Assembly (NCBI RefSeq): GCF_012932145.1
Contig: NZ_MWOK01000007.1
Coordinates: 1-64,000, forward strand
Direction: 5' to 3'
DNA length: 64,000 nt
DNA from: Acidovorax sp. SRB_14
GTDB lineage: Bacteria; Pseudomonadota; Gammaproteobacteria; Burkholderiales; Burkholderiaceae_C
The first letter of the stretch is position 1, and each line of letters begins with the position of its first letter. Below, in pieces: positions 61,566 through 64,000 of this stretch. The notes beneath the pieces were generated by a model. It saw only the letters and a program-made list of their open reading frames with translations. It made no database searches and was not told the DNA's origin. The position numbers and the translations under genes were made by a program.

Positions 61566-63251
61566 TTATGGATTTTCAGATTCCTGCAGCGCGCGCCACA
61601 TCACCTTGCCGCTGCCACTCTTTGGCAGCGCCGTGACGAACTGCACGCTGCGCGGCACCTTGTAGACCGCCATGTGTTCGCGGCACCAGTCGATGATCTG
61701 CTGCTCGCTGGTGTCGGCGTGGCTGGTGCGCAGTACCACCACGGCCTTCACGCTTTCGCCGCGGTAGCTGTCGCGCGTGCCGATGACGCAGGCTTCCTGG
61801 ATGGCCGGGTGGCGGAACATCAGGGCCTCGACCTCCGCCGGCCAGACCTTGAAACCCGAGGCGTTGATCATGCGCTTGAGCCGGTCGGTGAGGAAGAAGT
61901 AGCCCTCTGCGTCCATATGCCCGAGGTCGCCGGTGCGAAAGAAGCGCTGTCCCTCAAGCTCCATGAACGCCGCCGCCGTGGCCTGGGGCTGCTTCCAGTA
62001 GCCCTCGAACACTTCCGGCCCGCGCACGACGATTTCGCCCTGCTCGCCCACGGGCAGCTCCTGCAGCGTCTCGGTGTCGACCACGCGCGCGTCCGTGCCC
62101 ATGAAGGGAATGCCCAGGCACTGCTGTTTGGGGCGGTCGGGCGGGTTCGAATGCGAGGGAGCGGCGGTTTCCGTCAGGCCATAGCCCTCGGCGTACTGCA
62201 ACCCGTACTGCTCCAACAAGCGCTGCGCGACCGCCTGGGGCATGGCCGCACCGCCGCCGCCGATGTAGACCAGGCTGGAGAGGTCGTATCGGGCGAAGTT
62301 CGGACTGCCCAGCAGGTCGATCACCATGGTGGGGATGTTGGTCCAGCTGGTCACGCGCCAGCGCGAAATGAGGCGCCCCGCCAGTTCGCGGTCCCAGCGC
62401 GGCATGACCACCAGCGTGGCGCCCAGGTAGATGGCGGTGTGCATCACGCTCACCATGCCCGTGATGTGGAACATCGGCACCACGGCCAGCGCCACGGTTT
62501 CGGGCGAGCCGGTGCCCCACAGGCTGCCGGCCACGGCGTTGTGCATGATGCTGCGGTGCGGATGCATGCAGCCCTTGGGCAGGCCGGTGGTGCCGCTGGT
62601 ATAGGGCAGCAGCGCCAGGTCTTCGGGCCCCACTTCCAGGGGCGGTGGCGCTTGGCCGCATGCGAGCGCATCGGCCCAGCGGTGCACCTGTCCGCCGTCG
62701 AGCGCAGGCAGCGCGTGCACCGTGCACAGCCACTCGTGCCAGGCCGGGGGCGGTGCATCGCCGCCCGCAGCGGCCGCATCGAAGGCGTCGGTGAACTGTG
62801 TGACCACCAGGTGCGCCAGGCGCTGCCCCGGCGCCAGCGCATTGCTGGCGCGCGCGAGTTCCGGCGCCAGGTCGGCGGTGGTGATGGCGACCCTGGCATC
62901 GGGGTCGGTGATGTAGTGCTTGAGCTCTTCAGCCCGGTTCATGGGGTTGACCGGCACCACCACGGCATTGGCGCGCAGGATGGCGAAATGCGCCAGCACC
63001 AGCTGCGGACAGTTCTGCATGCACAGCAGCACGCGGTCGCCGCGCCGCACGCCCAGGGAATGCAGACAGGCCGCCATGCGCTGTGCGCCGTCGGCGAGCG
63101 CCCGGTAAGCCAGGGTCTCGCCGAAGAACGCCAACGCCGGCTTGTCCGGATAGCGCAGCGCGCTGACCGCCAGGTTGTCCCACAGCGAGGTGGCGGGCGG
63201 CGTGATGGCCTGGGGCAGGCGGCGGGGCCAGAACTGGTAATGCGGGCGCAT
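61566..63251 (-). CDS. AMP-forming acyl-CoA synthetase (fatty-acid-CoA ligase family)
   Basis: A 561-residue adenylating enzyme. The P-loop is LLPYTSGTTGLPKGCMHPH (about 217-235), with YGLTETAAPSH, RFFRTGDLGHMDAEGYFFLTDRLKRMINASGFKVWPAEVE and the C-terminal Lys motif PKSGSGKVMWR. It activates a carboxylic acid, probably medium or long chain, as the CoA thioester. It is monocistronic and convergent with tupBC across a 181-base gap without an obvious terminator. Confidence 0.94.
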   Translation of the reverse strand: MRPHYQFWPRRLPQAITPPATSLWDNLAVSALRYPDKPALAFFGETLAYRALADGAQRMAACLHSLGVRRGDRVLLCMQNCPQLVLAHFAILRANAVVVPVNPMNRAEELKHYITDPDARVAITTADLAPELARASNALAPGQRLAHLVVTQFTDAFDAAAAGGDAPPPAWHEWLCTVHALPALDGGQVHRWADALACGQAPPPLEVGPEDLALLPYTSGTTGLPKGCMHPHRSIMHNAVAGSLWGTGSPETVALAVVPMFHITGMVSVMHTAIYLGATLVVMPRWDRELAGRLISRWRVTSWTNIPTMVIDLLGSPNFARYDLSSLVYIGGGGAAMPQAVAQRLLEQYGLQYAEGYGLTETAAPSHSNPPDRPKQQCLGIPFMGTDARVVDTETLQELPVGEQGEIVVRGPEVFEGYWKQPQATAAAFMELEGQRFFRTGDLGHMDAEGYFFLTDRLKRMINASGFKVWPAEVEALMFRHPAIQEACVIGTRDSYRGESVKAVVVLRTSHADTSEQQIIDWCREHMAVYKVPRSVQFVTALPKSGSGKVMWRALQESENP

Positions 63252-63462
63252 GGACGACTCCTTTGCGCCAAAGTCTAGCCCTGCCCTCCCGCGCTGCGGC
63301 GCGGGTTTCTCCCATTCCGCTGTCGCGTGAAGCTCAGCGGCGCGGCACGCTTTTCACCCGGGCTGTGCGTGCAGTCTGCACCCGGTGCGACAGCCGGGCA
63401 GCCGCTGCCGCGCGCGGTGCCCTACCCTTCGGCGCATGCGCCCGCCACGCAGCAGAATTAAC

Positions 63463-63519
63463 AGTCAAAACGGCCTCTAGCCCTTATCCATCAAGCGCTA
63501 TCAGCTATCTTTTTTGAAT
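63463..63519. repeat. Comamonadaceae-type intergenic repeat, copy 8 (reverse orientation)
   Basis: GTCAAAACGGCCTCTAGCCCTT, CATCAAGCGCTATCAGCTATCTTTTTTGA. Reverse orientation relative to copy 1. It lies just after the stop of the minus-strand 2H gene. In the 290-base region 63252-63541 nothing else was recognised. Confidence 0.72.
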
Positions 63520-63541
63520 CACGCCTGCTGCCGCAAGCGCA

Positions 63542-64000
63542 TCACCTCTGCAAGGGCCAGCGCCCCAGCACGGTATAGGGCCCGCGCGAGCCGACGAAGT
63601 TGTAGAGCAGGACAAACTCGCGCACGGTCCACGCCAGCGGGGCGATGGCCTGCTCGGCCAGCGCCTGCGGTGCGCGCAGCACGGTCATGTGCGGGGTGAA
63701 CGCCGGTTCCGGCCCCTCGGAGAGATCGTCGTGCAAGGCCGCGAGCAGCGCCTGGTGCAAGGCCACCACGCCGGCAACGCTCGCGTCGCTTCCGAGCAAC
63801 ACCCAAGGCAGCGCCTTGCGCCCGGAAAAACTTTGCGCCCGGTCCAGGCAGACGCGAAAGGCCGGCAGGTGCACACGCTCTGCCACCTCCACGGCACGGT
63901 CCGCCGTGCGCGCCGGAAACGCGGCATGGGCGCCCAGCCAGAGCAATGTCAGATGCAGGCGCTCGGCACGCGCCCGCCAGGGGACCTTCAGGCCATGGCT
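63542..64000 (-). CDS. 2'-5' RNA ligase / 2H phosphoesterase (ThpR-like), 5' end outside the window
   Basis: At least 153 residues; the reading frame is open to the window edge, so the true start lies beyond 64000. Both HxT motifs of the 2H phosphoesterase fold are seen: RLHLTLLWLG near the window edge and PAFTPHMTVLRAP. The C terminus FVLLYNFVGSRGPYTVLGRWPL is typical of ThpR-like RNA 2',3'-cyclic phosphodiesterases. The physiological substrate is uncertain. Confidence 0.88.
   Translation of the reverse strand, partial: SHGLKVPWRARAERLHLTLLWLGAHAAFPARTADRAVEVAERVHLPAFRVCLDRAQSFSGRKALPWVLLGSDASVAGVVALHQALLAALHDDLSEGPEPAFTPHMTVLRAPQALAEQAIAPLAWTVREFVLLYNFVGSRGPYTVLGRWPLQR

Overview
The window looks like a chromosomal segment of a Comamonadaceae betaproteobacterium (Acidovorax-like). 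The grounds are very high GC, orphan Bug/TctC binding proteins, an imuA-imuB-dnaE2 cassette, and many copies of an intergenic repeat containing GATAGCTGCYAGCGCTT, which I associate with that family. This assignment is inference; no rRNA or housekeeping marker is present.

Left part (1-11 kb): an SOS mutagenesis operon (imuA, imuB, dnaE2/imuC, minus strand) sits behind a LexA operator with perfect 14-bp arms. Next come an HD-GYP-type protein, a sodium/solute symporter with its DUF3311 partner, and scoAB (3-oxoacid CoA-transferase) with a divergent PAS-LuxR regulator.

11-26 kb: a hydroxyacid catabolic operon (dehydrogenase, RraA-like aldolase, a decayed Bug gene and an intact Bug gene) faces an IclR regulator. 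It is followed by an AhpD-like protein, a thioesterase/SDR pair, ETF-ubiquinone oxidoreductase, a three-subunit periplasmic dehydrogenase (small Tat subunit, GMC flavoprotein, triheme cytochrome c), an ABC importer and an Lrp regulator with an Lrp-box array.

26-43 kb: a TRAP transporter is followed by a tandem glycine riboswitch controlling gcvT-gcvH-gcvP. Then come a soluble hybrid histidine kinase, a pseudouridine synthase, an SDR, a thiolase, a second Bug protein, UspA, a 2OG-Fe dioxygenase, a secreted His-rich protein and a PilZ protein.

43-61.4 kb is the most coherent and interesting block: a molybdenum/tungsten formate dehydrogenase island. It carries two MoeA genes (one fused to a periplasmic-binding-like domain), TupA, a ModE-like regulator with the same binding-like domain, MobA, a TorD-type chaperone, a polyferredoxin, DUF3306 and DUF3305 proteins, a small Tat protein, FdhA (Cys rather than Sec), FdhB, a small lipoprotein, cytochrome b FdhC, a small periplasmic protein, FdhD (without the usual CxxC) and a single-polypeptide TupB-TupC fusion. 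Together these would import tungstate or molybdate, build and insert the cofactor, assemble the Fe-S enzyme, export it by Tat and feed formate electrons to the quinone pool.

The right end holds an acyl-CoA ligase and a 2H-type RNA ligase/phosphodiesterase gene cut off by the window edge. All eight copies of the intergenic repeat lie just after at least one stop codon, suggesting a role at transcript 3' ends.
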